From positions 1-64,000 of the forward strand of contig NZ_JASAOI010000062.1 of assembly GCF_029953285.1 (NCBI RefSeq): a stretch of 64,000 nt of DNA, read 5' to 3'. This DNA comes from Yinghuangia seranimata (GTDB lineage Bacteria; Actinomycetota; Actinomycetes; Streptomycetales; Streptomycetaceae). The notes beneath the pieces were generated by a model. The model had not been told where the DNA came from. It saw only the letters and a list, made by a program, of their open reading frames with translations, and did no database searches. Below are positions 16,492 to 24,384 of this stretch, piece after piece. Every line of letters begins with the position of its first letter. Within the stretch, counting starts at the first letter, position 1. A program made the position numbers and the translations under genes.

Positions 16492-17574
16492 ATGAACGTG
16501 CTGGACCTCGCCGCCGCCCGGACCCGGTTCATCCTGCCCGACACCCTGCACGCGTCCGAACCGCCCGAGGCCCGCGGAGTCCCGCGAGACGGCGTACGGC
16601 TCCTGGTCAGCGCCGGGGACCGGAACGGCGCCGAGGCCGACGCGGTGCGGCACGCGCACTTCCGCGACCTCGGCGCCTTCCTCCGGGCGGGCGACCTGCT
16701 GGTCGTGAACACGTCCGCGACGCTGCCCGCCGCCGTCGACGCGCAACGGGCGGACCGCCGTGGGGTCATCGTGCACTTCTCCACCGAACTCGACGACGGC
16801 CGCTGGCTCGTCGAGATGCGCCCCGAGGGCAACCCGGGCGGCCCCGTCCCGGACGGCCGGGTCGGCGAGACCGTCGACCTGCCGGGCGGCGTCGGCATGA
16901 CGGTGGAGGAGGCCTACCCCGACCCGTCCGTGGTCGAGGGCAGCCGGCTGTGGGTGGTGCGGGTAGACGCCCCGGACGGCGTCGTGCCGTACCTCCTGGA
17001 GCACGGGCGCCCGATCACCTACGGCTACCTGCGCGGGCGTTGGCCGCTGTCGCACTACCAGACGGTGTTCGCTCGCGACCCCGGAAGCGCCGAAATGCCG
17101 AGTGCCGCACGGCCTTTCACCGAAGACCTGGTCCTCGGCCTGATCGCCCGAGGAGTCGTGGTCGCGCCGGTCACACTGCACACCGGGGTCTCCTCCCTGG
17201 AGGCCGGCGAGTTGCCGCTGCCCGAGCGGTACCGGGTCCCCGAGCAGACGGCGCGGCTGGTCGAGCTGACCAGGCGGAACGGCGGCCGGGTCATCGCCGT
17301 GGGCACGACCGCGACCCGCGCCCTGGAGAGCGCCGCGCTGCCGGACGGGACGGTGCTCCCGAGCGAGGGCTGGACCGAGCTGGTGCTGTCCCCGGCCCGC
17401 CCGGCGTACGCGGTGGACGGCCTGATCAGCGGCCTGCACGCCCCCGACGCCTCGCACTTGCTGCTGCTGGAGGCCGTCGCCGGGCCCGAGGTGGTCGGGA
17501 GGGCGTACGAGGCGGCGCTGGAAAAGGGCTACCTGTGGCACGAGTTCGGCGACTCGAGCCTGCTGATGCGGTGA
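16492..17574 (+). CDS. queA: QueA-like S-adenosylmethionine:tRNA ribosyltransferase-isomerase
   Basis: The 360-residue protein matches QueA along its length, including NTSATLPA, the YLRGRWPLSHYQTVFA segment, VTLHTGVSSL and the VGTTATRALES block. QueA makes epoxyqueuosine in the tRNA anticodon wobble base. Streptomycete genomes often carry a QueA-like gene without the complete queuosine pathway, so the real substrate is uncertain. ATG 16492 has GAGGAG at 16481-16486. An ATG at 16360 overlapping the SDR stop would add 44 Thr/Pro-rich residues and is probably not the main start. Confidence 0.82.
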   Translation: MNVLDLAAARTRFILPDTLHASEPPEARGVPRDGVRLLVSAGDRNGAEADAVRHAHFRDLGAFLRAGDLLVVNTSATLPAAVDAQRADRRGVIVHFSTELDDGRWLVEMRPEGNPGGPVPDGRVGETVDLPGGVGMTVEEAYPDPSVVEGSRLWVVRVDAPDGVVPYLLEHGRPITYGYLRGRWPLSHYQTVFARDPGSAEMPSAARPFTEDLVLGLIARGVVVAPVTLHTGVSSLEAGELPLPERYRVPEQTARLVELTRRNGGRVIAVGTTATRALESAALPDGTVLPSEGWTELVLSPARPAYAVDGLISGLHAPDASHLLLLEAVAGPEVVGRAYEAALEKGYLWHEFGDSSLLMR

Positions 17575-17625
17575 GCGGCCGGCGTTCGCGGCGCGAACCC
17601 ACTCGAGCCGGCCGATTAACGCGAC

Positions 17626-17656
17626 GAGGGCGGGGCGGAACGACGGCCCCGCCCTC
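17626..17656 (+). terminator. Terminator after queA-like gene
   Basis: An 11-bp perfect stem (17626-17636 with 17646-17656) and a 9-base loop, about 50 bases after the stop codon. Confidence 0.7.
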
Positions 17657-17704
17657 GCCCGCGCGCTGACGCAGGTGGGTTGCGGACCTGACCGTCACGA
17701 CGCC

Positions 17705-18768
17705 CTAGGTGTATTGATCACGAGCGTTGTTGACGGTGATGGGTCTTGATCATGACGAAGACCTCCGGTGTGGTGGAGGTGTCTAGGCTTCACCGCACAA
17801 CGGAGGTCTTCGTGTCCCACCGTAACGCCCGGCTGACCGTGCACGGACGTCGGATCCTGGTCGAACGCGTCGCGTCGGGTCGTCCGGTCGCGCATGTCGC
17901 CGCGGAGATGGGCGTCTCACGGGCGACCGCGCACAAGTGGGTGCGCCGCTGGCGCACCGAGGGCGAGTCGGGCCTGCACGACCGCTCGTCACGACCGCAC
18001 GGCACCCCGCACCGCACCGACGCCGAGCTGGAGGCGCGGGTGTGTCGGCTGCGGGCCGAGCGCAAGCTCGGCCCGGCCCGCATCGGCCCGATCCTGGGGC
18101 TGCCGGCCTCAACCGTGCACCGCATACTCGTCCGCCACGCTCTGAACCGCCTTGCGTGGATGGACCGCCCCACCGGCCGGGTGATCCGCCGCTACGAACA
18201 CGCCGCCCCAGGCGACCTGGTCCACATCGACGTCAAAAAGCTCGGCCGGATCCCCGACGGCGGCGGCCACAAGGCCCTCGGCCGCCAGGAGTCCCGCCCG
18301 ACGAAGACCGGCGTCGGCTTCGACTACGTGCACTCCGCCGTCGACGACCACACCCGCCTGGCCTACAGCGAGATCCACCCGGACGAGAAGATCGCCACCT
18401 GCGCGGGCTTCCTCACCCGCGCCGCCGCGTTCTTCCACGCCCACGGCATCCCACGGGTCCGGCGGGTGCTGACCGACAACGCCTGGTCCTACCGCAAGGG
18501 CTTGGCCTGGAAAGCCGCACTGGCCGACCTCGGCGCCACCGGCAAACTCACCCGGCCCTACCGACCGCAGACCAACGGCAAAGTCGAACGCTTCAACCGC
18601 ACCCTGCTCGACGAATGGGCCTACATCCGGCCCTACACCAGCAACCAGGAACGCGCCGAGGCACTCGGCGCGTTCCTCCACACCTACAACCACCACCGCT
18701 GCCACACCGCACTCGACGGCCACCCGCCGATCACCCGGCTAAACAACGCTGCGGGTCAATACACCTAG
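17705..18768 (+). mobile_element. IS481-family insertion sequence with CTAG target duplication
   Basis: The element spans 17709-18764, about 1056 bp, with imperfect terminal inverted repeats of about 25 bases that share GTGTATTGA at the tips. It is flanked on both sides by CTAG (17705-17708 and 18765-18768), the preferred target of IS481 elements. The surrounding bases form a palindrome, so the original target read ACGCC-CTAG-GGCGT. The transposase stop codon TAG lies in the right CTAG copy, so it was supplied by the target. The element appears complete. Confidence 0.85.
17812..18768 (+). CDS. IS481-family DDE transposase
   Basis: The 318-residue transposase has an N-terminal helix-turn-helix (about 20-60, with AEMGVSRATAHKWVRRW) and an integrase core. 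The acidic residues lie in HIDVKKL, LTDNAWSY and the Glu of NGKVERFNRTL. GTG 17812 is selected by GGAGG at 17802-17806. No frameshift or premature stop is seen, so it is probably functional. Confidence 0.9.
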   Translation: MSHRNARLTVHGRRILVERVASGRPVAHVAAEMGVSRATAHKWVRRWRTEGESGLHDRSSRPHGTPHRTDAELEARVCRLRAERKLGPARIGPILGLPASTVHRILVRHALNRLAWMDRPTGRVIRRYEHAAPGDLVHIDVKKLGRIPDGGGHKALGRQESRPTKTGVGFDYVHSAVDDHTRLAYSEIHPDEKIATCAGFLTRAAAFFHAHGIPRVRRVLTDNAWSYRKGLAWKAALADLGATGKLTRPYRPQTNGKVERFNRTLLDEWAYIRPYTSNQERAEALGAFLHTYNHHRCHTALDGHPPITRLNNAAGQYT

Positions 18769-18992
18769 GGCGTGTCTGGCGGGTCTTTGCGCCGTTCGCG
18801 GTGTCTGGTGCCGTGCATCGCAAGGCGCAGGCCCGAAGCTCGTACTCGGTCGTACTCGCGAGGGCCTGCAACGCGGCGCTTGGGAGGGCCGCTAGGCCGC
18901 AGGAGGGCTTGGGAGGGCCGCCAGGCCCGGGACAAGGCCCGGCGTGCGGTGCCAGGTGCCGTGAGCGGTGTGAAGACCGCCCAGACACGCCC
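18768..18992. repeat. 225-bp inverted-repeat element (MITE-like), IS481 inserted at its edge
   Basis: The ends 18768-18819 and 18941-18992 are inverted repeats, identical at 36 of 52 positions and starting with the same 12 bases (GGGCGTGTCTGG). Almost all other differences are C/T or G/A, so an RNA copy would still pair by G-U wobble. The centre holds a short direct repeat of a CTTGGGAGGGCCGC unit. It has no coding sequence that I believe. It resembles non-autonomous transposon remnants of streptomycetes. Confidence 0.55.
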
Positions 18993-19036
18993 GAGGCCCC
19001 CGACCACCGCGTCCCATGCCATGAGAGCCTGACCCC

Positions 19037-19984
19037 GTGGCGCACGCGGGCGAACGTCGAGGCACGGGTCTCGGCTACGCACTGGGAAGCCAGGTCGTCT
19101 GGGGCGTCCAGCCGCTCTTCTGGCCGCTGTTGTCCGGCCTCGGCACGACGCTGACCATCGCGTACCGCATCGTCTGGTCGTGCCTCGCCGCGCTGGCGTT
19201 CGTCGCCGTCCGCCCCGTCGCACGACGGGAGTTGGCCGCGCTCCTGCACCGCCCGCGCGACCTGGTGTCGCTCGCCTGCACCGGGTTGCTGCTCGGCACG
19301 TCGTGGGCCGCTTACGTGTACGCGGTCGTGTCCGGCCGTGTCGTCGAGGCGAGCCTCGCGCTTCTGATCTCACCCTTGGCCGGCGCGCTCCTCGGGGTCA
19401 CCGTGCTGCGCGAACGGCTGCGCCGCGCACAGTGGTTCGCCTGCGCGGTCGCAGCCGTCGCGCTGGTCGTCCTCGTGATCGGCTACGGCCGCGTCCCGTG
19501 GTCGGCCTGCACCATCGCGTCCACGGTGTCCGTCTACGGCCTCGTCCGCAAACGCCGTCCGCTGCCGGCCGCGGCGGGCACCGCGATCGAGCTGACCGCC
19601 GTGCTGCCGATCGGCGCCGCGGTCATCGTGTGGTCCGCGGCCGGAGGCCAAGCGGTCGACTACCACCCGGCCCTGCTGCTCCTGTTGCCCGCGGCCGGGC
19701 TGATCACCGCCGTCCCCAGCGCGCTGCGCTCCGCGGCGCTAAGCCGACTTCCGCTGTCCGTCTTCGGGTTGCTCATGTACATCAACCCGGCCCTGCAGTT
19801 CGCCATCGGCGTCGGCGTTCGGCACGAGCCGATGTCCGCGCTGAGTTGGACCGGCTTCGCGCTCGTCTGGGCCGCGCTGGCGGTCTTCGCCGCGGACGCC
19901 GTCAGCGCACGGGCTCCGGCCCGCGAGACGCGCCGCACGTCGCGCAGCACGCGCACGAACTCCGCGCCCTCGTCGACCCGATGA
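19037..19984 (+). CDS. EamA/RarD-family membrane transporter
   Basis: The 315-residue protein has about ten hydrophobic helices in the EamA (drug/metabolite transporter) pattern and the RarD-type start with QVVWGVQPLFWPLL. RarD proteins are widely annotated as chloramphenicol-sensitivity proteins, but their natural substrate is unknown. GTG 19037 gives the full first helix; no strong ribosome-binding site is seen. The gene starts 44 bases after the inverted-repeat element. Its last 28 codons overlap the end of the convergent gene. Confidence 0.8.
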   Translation: MAHAGERRGTGLGYALGSQVVWGVQPLFWPLLSGLGTTLTIAYRIVWSCLAALAFVAVRPVARRELAALLHRPRDLVSLACTGLLLGTSWAAYVYAVVSGRVVEASLALLISPLAGALLGVTVLRERLRRAQWFACAVAAVALVVLVIGYGRVPWSACTIASTVSVYGLVRKRRPLPAAAGTAIELTAVLPIGAAVIVWSAAGGQAVDYHPALLLLLPAAGLITAVPSALRSAALSRLPLSVFGLLMYINPALQFAIGVGVRHEPMSALSWTGFALVWAALAVFAADAVSARAPARETRRTSRSTRTNSAPSSTR

Positions 19985-20345
19985 CCGCGATCGCCGCGAA
20001 CAGCGCGGCCAGCGGTATCTCCGCGAGGACGGCGCACGCCAGCGCGGTGTACCAGTCCGTGCCGGCCAGTGCCGTCATGACGTCGAACCAGGCGTCGACG
20101 CCGAACAGCACGGCGGTCGCCGCCGCCACGGGTGCGAGGTGGACCGAACGCGAGCGCAGCAGGAAGGCCGTCCCCAACAGGCCGAAGACCTCGGCGATGT
20201 CGAGCCCGATCCACGACGTCGACCAGTTCCGCACCTCGGCGTGACCGCTCGGCGCGGCACCCATCTGGAAGATCCAGACGACGAGGACCGCGGCGAGCGC
20301 GACGATCACCCAGCGCAGACGGCGCACGGTCTGGTCGCTCAACAT
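19902..20345 (-). CDS. Small four-helix membrane protein of unknown function
   Basis: The 147-residue protein has four predicted transmembrane helices (about 8-28, 45-62, 68-90 and 98-122) and a Cys/Arg-rich C-terminal tail. I do not recognise the family. The last 83 bases overlap the 3' end of the RarD-type gene on the other strand, so one of the two tails may be shorter in reality. ATG 20345 begins the first helix after a short basic segment. Confidence 0.55.
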   Translation of the reverse strand: MLSDQTVRRLRWVIVALAAVLVVWIFQMGAAPSGHAEVRNWSTSWIGLDIAEVFGLLGTAFLLRSRSVHLAPVAAATAVLFGVDAWFDVMTALAGTDWYTALACAVLAEIPLAALFAAIAVIGSTRARSSCACCATCGASRGPEPVR

Positions 20346-20431
20346 GTCTGGGAGGCCTTTCCGTTCGCGGGGCGGGACACCTCGAGTGTTCCGCCTGCGG
20401 GTACGCCGGGTCCTCCTCCTCGGAGCCGGTC

Positions 20432-20459
20432 CGACCCTGGGGTCGATAGGGGGCGACCC
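20432..20459. promoter_or_regulatory. Cluster of GACCC/GGGTC half-sites in a divergent promoter
   Basis: CGACCC-TG-GGGTCG (20432-20445) is a perfect 6-bp-arm palindrome. Its right arm also pairs with CGACCC at 20454-20459 across an 8-base gap. Three alternating half-sites in the interval between a membrane-protein gene and a GNAT gene suggest an operator. Confidence 0.45.
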
Positions 20460-20537
20460 TGACCTCCGGCCAGGGTGCGCCCGGCCGTTGCCTAGGGTTG
20501 GCCGCGGGACGATCTCCCCGACGAAAGGGCCACGGTC

Positions 20538-21179
20538 ATGGGCACAACCCTGGCGGACATCCTCGACGGTGCGGCGCGCGGCGAATTCCCGCCGCCCGAC
20601 GGGGCGGTGACGGTGGTGCCGCAGCCCTGCGCGCGGGACGCGGGCGTCATCGCGTTCACCGCGCACTCGGTGGTGTTCACCGACGAGGACCCCGCCTGGG
20701 TGCACGCCGCGCTCGCCGCACTCGACTGCGACGCGTTGGCCGCCACGATGAACGCCCGGTTCCTCACCGCGCTGCTCGACCGCACCGGCCGCCGCACGGA
20801 CACGATCGACCTGCTCACCGTCGCCGACCCGCTGCCCGGCGAACCGCCCGTCCGGCTCCGGGAGGTCGAGGACCGCGGGCACCCGCGGGTGGTGACCGCG
20901 CAGCGCCGGCGGGACGAGGTCAGGGTGTGGGAGGCGGACGGCGGGGTGCTCGTCCTCGGCCGCGGCGTGGCCGGCCGGTGGGAGGCCGCGATCGAGGTGG
21001 ACGAGGACGTCCGCCACCGGGGCCTCGGCCGCGAGCTGGCGCTCGCCGCCCGGCACCTCGTCCCGGACGGCGGCCCCATATGGGCGCAGCAGGCGACCGG
21101 CAACGCGCGCAGCATCCGCGTGTTCCAGGCCGCCGGGTACCGCCCCGTCGGCGCGGAGTCGCTCCTGATGCTGCGCTGA
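20538..21179 (+). CDS. GNAT-family N-acetyltransferase
   Basis: The 213-residue protein has the acetyl-CoA-binding signature of GNAT enzymes in its last third, with the pyrophosphate loop RHRGLGRELA followed by NARSIRVFQAAGY. The N-terminal half is a less typical domain. The acceptor substrate is unknown. GAAAGG lies upstream of ATG 20538. It is convergent with the SDR that follows; a 9-bp stem (21208-21252) between them may terminate both. Confidence 0.8.
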   Translation: MGTTLADILDGAARGEFPPPDGAVTVVPQPCARDAGVIAFTAHSVVFTDEDPAWVHAALAALDCDALAATMNARFLTALLDRTGRRTDTIDLLTVADPLPGEPPVRLREVEDRGHPRVVTAQRRRDEVRVWEADGGVLVLGRGVAGRWEAAIEVDEDVRHRGLGRELALAARHLVPDGGPIWAQQATGNARSIRVFQAAGYRPVGAESLLMLR

Positions 21180-21207
21180 GCCTCTGGAGGGACGCCGCGC
21201 GAAACGC

Positions 21208-21252
21208 CGAGCGCCCACCACCCGCGGCTCGGGCCACGGCGGCGGGCGCTCG
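21208..21252. terminator. Possible bidirectional terminator
   Basis: 9-bp inverted repeat (21208-21216 with 21244-21252) around a 27-base GC-rich loop, between convergent genes. Confidence 0.45.
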
Positions 21253-21265
21253 CACGGCGGCGGGC

Positions 21266-22048
21266 TCAGACGCCGTAGCCGCCGTCCACGTCCAGCTTCT
21301 GGCCGGTGATGAAGTTCGCCCGGTCGGAGGCCAGAAAGCACACCGCCTCGGCGATGTCCCGCGCGACGCCGAACCGGCGCAGCGGGATGTTGCCGCGCGC
21401 GACGTCGAGGGCACGCTCGTCAAGGTCGCCGTTGCCGATGAGTTCGGCGGCCATGCCGTCGGTCAGCATGCCGGGGCCGACGCAGTTCACCCGGACGCCG
21501 AAGCGCCCCTCCTCGGCGGCCAGCCCCCACGCGACCTGCTCGACGGCGCCCTTCGGCGCGGACGACAGCCCGTCGCGGACGGGGAACCGGCGGGTGGCGG
21601 CGGTGGTGACGGCGACGATGCCGCCCTTGGCGGCGCGCAGGTGCGGCAGCGCCGGGTGGACGAGGTTGAAGAACGCCACGGCGTCGTTGTCCATCTGGTA
21701 CTTGAACTGCTCGGGGCTGACCCGGCTCAGGTGCACCATCGGGATGTGCGGCCCGGAGGCGTAGACGACGGTGTGGACGCCGCCGAACTCCTCCGCCGCG
21801 GCGTCGACGAACGCGGCGACGCCGGCCGCGTCGGTCAGGTCGACCTGCCACGTCTTGGCCCGGCGCCCGAGTGCCGCGGCCTCGGCGGCCAGCTCGTCCG
21901 CCGCGCCCGCGCGGCTGCGGTACGTCAGGGCCAGGTCGCTGCCGCGCTCCGCGAGGAGCCGTGCGATCGCCGCGCCGAGCCCGCCGCTGGCGCCGACCAC
22001 GACCGCCGCCCCGGGCCTGCCGGTGAAGTCCTCCGCGAAGCCGGTCAT
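21266..22048 (-). CDS. SDR-fold protein lacking the catalytic Tyr
   Basis: The 260-residue protein has an SDR Rossmann start (VVGASGGLG) and the C-terminal DVDGGYGV typical of the family. At the active site the Tyr-x3-Lys motif reads Ser162-Ser-Ala-Pro-Lys166, so the catalytic Tyr is replaced by Ser while the Lys remains. It may use another acid, bind a ligand without turnover, or belong to a divergent subfamily. ATG 22048 is selected by GAGGAG on the minus strand. A strong palindrome lies just upstream of the start. Confidence 0.75.
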   Translation of the reverse strand: MTGFAEDFTGRPGAAVVVGASGGLGAAIARLLAERGSDLALTYRSRAGAADELAAEAAALGRRAKTWQVDLTDAAGVAAFVDAAAEEFGGVHTVVYASGPHIPMVHLSRVSPEQFKYQMDNDAVAFFNLVHPALPHLRAAKGGIVAVTTAATRRFPVRDGLSSAPKGAVEQVAWGLAAEEGRFGVRVNCVGPGMLTDGMAAELIGNGDLDERALDVARGNIPLRRFGVARDIAEAVCFLASDRANFITGQKLDVDGGYGV

Positions 22049-22070
22049 GCGCCCACTCCTCACCCGCTCG

Positions 22071-22095
22071 TAGATCTGATTACCCGTCAGATCTA
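22071..22095. promoter_or_regulatory. 25-bp palindromic operator upstream of the Tyr-less SDR
   Basis: TAGATCTGA (22071-22079), 7-base spacer, TCAGATCTA (22087-22095): a perfect 9-bp-arm dyad 22 bases upstream of the start. The form is typical of TetR-family operators. No regulator is encoded next to it. A 19/22 match occurs upstream of the gene at 24461. Confidence 0.7.
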
Positions 22096-22180
22096 CGCGG
22101 GACGGGCAAGCATGTCAATCGCCGGACGGCCGCCCGCCGGGACCGCCCGAGGCCGGTTTCGAAACCGAGGTTTATCCGGT

Positions 22181-22209
22181 GTGAAGCACCCCCACGGATC
22201 AGGTACTAT
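22181..22209 (+). promoter_or_regulatory. tRNA-Lys promoter
   Basis: -10 TACTAT (22204-22209) with a weak -35 GTGAAG (22181-22186) and a 17-base spacer. The tRNA begins 14 bases downstream of the -10. Confidence 0.55.
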
Positions 22210-22223
22210 TTTTCTCGCAGCAA

Positions 22224-22297
22224 GCGCCGCTAGCTCAGTTGGTTAGAGCAGCTGACTCTTAATCAGCGGGTCCGGGGTTCGAGTCCCTGGCGGCGCA
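22224..22297 (+). tRNA. tRNA-Lys, anticodon CTT
   Basis: A 74-base cloverleaf: 7-bp acceptor stem (22224-22230 with 22290-22296), discriminator A, anticodon stem GCTGA/TCAGC with loop CTCTTAA (anticodon CTT), and the TTCGAGT T-loop. CCA is not encoded. A terminator follows. No integrase or duplicated tRNA end is seen nearby. Confidence 0.97.
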
Positions 22298-22309
22298 CTT
22301 CGCGACTAG

Positions 22310-22346
22310 GCGACCTGTGTCCACGGAAAGCGTGGACCCAGGTCGC
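22310..22346 (+). terminator. Intrinsic terminator after tRNA-Lys
   Basis: Outer arms GCGACCTG (22310-22317) and CAGGTCGC (22339-22346) enclose an inner 5-bp stem, followed by a T-rich run (TTGTTTTTG) at 22350-22359. Confidence 0.85.
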
Positions 22347-22359
22347 TTCGTTGTTTTTG

Positions 22360-22704
22360 TGCGCGGCTTCGCCGCGTGGCGGGGGCTTCGCCACCCGCAC
22401 CCCCCTGGGCCGCACTGTGGTGGGGCTGCGCGGCGGGCGGGGGCTGCGTCGGTCGCACTTCCGTTGAGCCGAACGGGTGTTGGCCCGGCGGGTGGGGCGT
22501 GAGCCACGACACATCAGGCCCTTTGTCGCGTTTTCAGCCATTGATGCGCTTCGAAGTGCGATGTCACGAACGCCCGCTGATGATGAGTGAGGCGCCGCGG
22601 GTCTCATGCGGTCACCGCCGTGTGCGCCCGCCGCGAGGCCGGTGTACGCGGCGGGCTCTTCGGGCACCCGCAGCCGGACCCTTCCGCGAGCCCCCGGAGC
22701 CGTC
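22360..22704. other. Gene-free interval before the sortase-like gene
   Basis: I see no gene here. An ATG at 22606 is in frame with the next gene, but the extra 33 residues are Arg/Pro-rich and have no ribosome-binding site, so the interval is taken as promoter and leader DNA. Confidence 0.4.
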
Positions 22705-23649
22705 GTGACCAGTGCCGCGCCGCAGCCCGAACCGTCCGACGCGCCCGACCGGGCCCGGCCGGCCGAACCGGCCGAACCGGCCGAACCGGCGGAACCGGCG
22801 GAACCGTCCGAGCCCGCCGTCTCCACCGCGCCGGCCGCGCCCGCCGCCGACGCTCCGCGGTCGTCCGGCGCGCCCGAGGGTCACCCGTCCGGCCCCACGG
22901 ACCCGCCCGGTCCGCCCGGCGCGGCGACCGCTGCCGGGCCGCCGGCCGGCGCGGACGAGCCTCCGCCCCCGCCGCCGGCTTCGGGCCCCGGCACCCGCAC
23001 GCTGCTGATCGCCGCGCTGGTCGCGGTCCTCATCAGCGTGGGCCTCGTCTACGGCGCGCGCGCCGGCCTGGACGGCGCGCAGCGGCCGCCCGCGGAGGCC
23101 GCCCGCCCGATGGTCTCGGTCGCCCCGGCGACGCCCGGGTCGACCCCGGCGGACGCCGCGCAGCGCGCCGTCGCCGCGACGCTGCCGCCGTCCCCGCCGG
23201 TGCGCGTCACCATCCCGAAGATCGGTACCAACGCGCCCCTGGTCGGCCTGTCCCTGAAACCGTCCGGCGAGCTCACCGCCCCCGACCCGACCAACCGCAA
23301 CCTGGCGGGCTGGTACAAGGGCGGTGTCACGCCCGGCTCGCCCGGCAGCGCGATCGTGGTCGCGCCCGTCGACACCAAGACCGGACCCGCGGCGTTCCAC
23401 CGGCTCGGCGACCTGCGTCCCGGCGACATCGCGGAGGTCACCCGCGCGGACGGCATCGTGGCGACGTTCCGGGTCGAGTCGGTCGAGATCTTCGAGAAGA
23501 ACGACTTCCCGAGCGCGCGCGTGTACGCCGACACACCCGACGCCGAGCTGCGCCTGGTCACCAGCGCCGGCGTGGACGACAAGGACGCGGGCGGCTACCC
23601 GTCCGGCGTGGTCGTGTTCGCCACGCTGGTCGCGACCCACAGGGCGTGA
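22705..23649 (+). CDS. Class F sortase homologue lacking the catalytic triad
   Basis: The 314-residue protein has a Pro/Ala/Glu-rich cytoplasmic segment with PAE repeats (about residues 18-38), one transmembrane helix (about 98-119) and an extracellular sortase domain (about 165-314). The frame VTIPKIGTNAPLV, LAGWYKGG and GDLRPGDIAEV fits actinobacterial class F sortases. However, the His of the usual GHVD is Pro221 (APVD), the Cys of the usual TC is Ser287 (VTSAG), and the position of the usual Arg nine residues later is Gly296. It should not catalyse transpeptidation. GTG 22705 has GGAG five bases upstream. A strong terminator follows. Confidence 0.75.
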   Translation: MTSAAPQPEPSDAPDRARPAEPAEPAEPAEPAEPSEPAVSTAPAAPAADAPRSSGAPEGHPSGPTDPPGPPGAATAAGPPAGADEPPPPPPASGPGTRTLLIAALVAVLISVGLVYGARAGLDGAQRPPAEAARPMVSVAPATPGSTPADAAQRAVAATLPPSPPVRVTIPKIGTNAPLVGLSLKPSGELTAPDPTNRNLAGWYKGGVTPGSPGSAIVVAPVDTKTGPAAFHRLGDLRPGDIAEVTRADGIVATFRVESVEIFEKNDFPSARVYADTPDAELRLVTSAGVDDKDAGGYPSGVVVFATLVATHRA

Positions 23650-23691
23650 ACCGCAGGGCGTGAGCCGCAGGGTCCGAACCGCAGACGAAGG

Positions 23692-23720
23692 GCCCGGCCG
23701 AGCGCGTCGCTCGGCCGGGC
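23692..23720. terminator. Bidirectional terminator
   Basis: 13-bp perfect stem (23692-23704 with 23708-23720) with a 3-base loop, extended by AAG/CTT outside, between convergent genes. Confidence 0.8.
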
Positions 23721-23765
23721 CTTCGCGTTGCTGTCCGCCGTCAGACCGCGATCGCGCCGGTCGCG

Positions 23766-24233
23766 TCAGGTGGGTTCCCCCGCGTCGCCCCGTTCGCCGT
23801 ACGCCGCGGAGGTCTCGATCTGCTCCTCCATGTCGTCGAGCGTGGCCTGCGGCAGCCGTGTGTACGACAGCAGCCGGCCGCCCGCCTCGCGGATGCGCAC
23901 CGCGACCTCGCGGGCCCACACGTTCTCGACGAAGATCACGACCACCAGTGAGTCGGCGGGCATGATCAGACCGATCTGCTCGACGTCGTTCTCCCCGGCC
24001 AGGCCCAGCATGCGGCGCGCCGCGACCTCGGCGGCCATGTCGCGCAGGTCGTCGTACTCGCTGATCTCGTGGTGGGTGATCTCGCCGTGCGCGTCCTTGA
24101 CCACGATCAGCATGTCGATGACGCGGACGTCGCCGCGCGCCTCGACCTCGTCGACGGCCTCGAGGACCGCAGGCGTGAGGCGGTGCCCCGGGAACCCGAG
24201 CACGATCGCGTCGACGGGCCCCAGCTCGCCCAT
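23766..24233 (-). CDS. DUF6325-family protein
   Basis: The 155-residue protein resembles a family of small actinobacterial proteins that start with GPVD-x-I-V-x-FPG and have no known function (DUF6325, related to DUF1269). It shows a repeated alpha/beta pattern, a central acidic part and a hydrophobic beta strand SLVVVIFVENVWA at about 105-117. ATG 24233 gives the usual N-terminus with GAAGAG upstream; ATG 24260 would add nine residues. Confidence 0.7.
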   Translation of the reverse strand: MGELGPVDAIVLGFPGHRLTPAVLEAVDEVEARGDVRVIDMLIVVKDAHGEITHHEISEYDDLRDMAAEVAARRMLGLAGENDVEQIGLIMPADSLVVVIFVENVWAREVAVRIREAGGRLLSYTRLPQATLDDMEEQIETSAAYGERGDAGEPT

Positions 24234-24384
24234 GTGCACTGTCTCTTCAACACCCGGCATGCAGTCCACGCTAAGCGGGTAAGCCCGGCGCCGCATGCGG
24301 AACGGGACCCGAGCGGACGCATCGGCGGACCGCCGTGGAACCGCGCTGGAACCGGTCTGGAACCGCGCGGAGGCACGATCGTCC

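Noticed and set aside
22224-22297. tRNA-Lys as a prophage or genomic-island integration site
   Set aside because: No integrase, excisionase or duplicated tRNA 3' end is seen on either side, and neighbouring genes look chromosomal.
22756-22818. PAE-repeat codons in the sortase-like gene as a regulatory DNA repeat
   Set aside because: The repeats stay in frame and fit a Pro/Ala-rich linker before the membrane helix, so they are coding.
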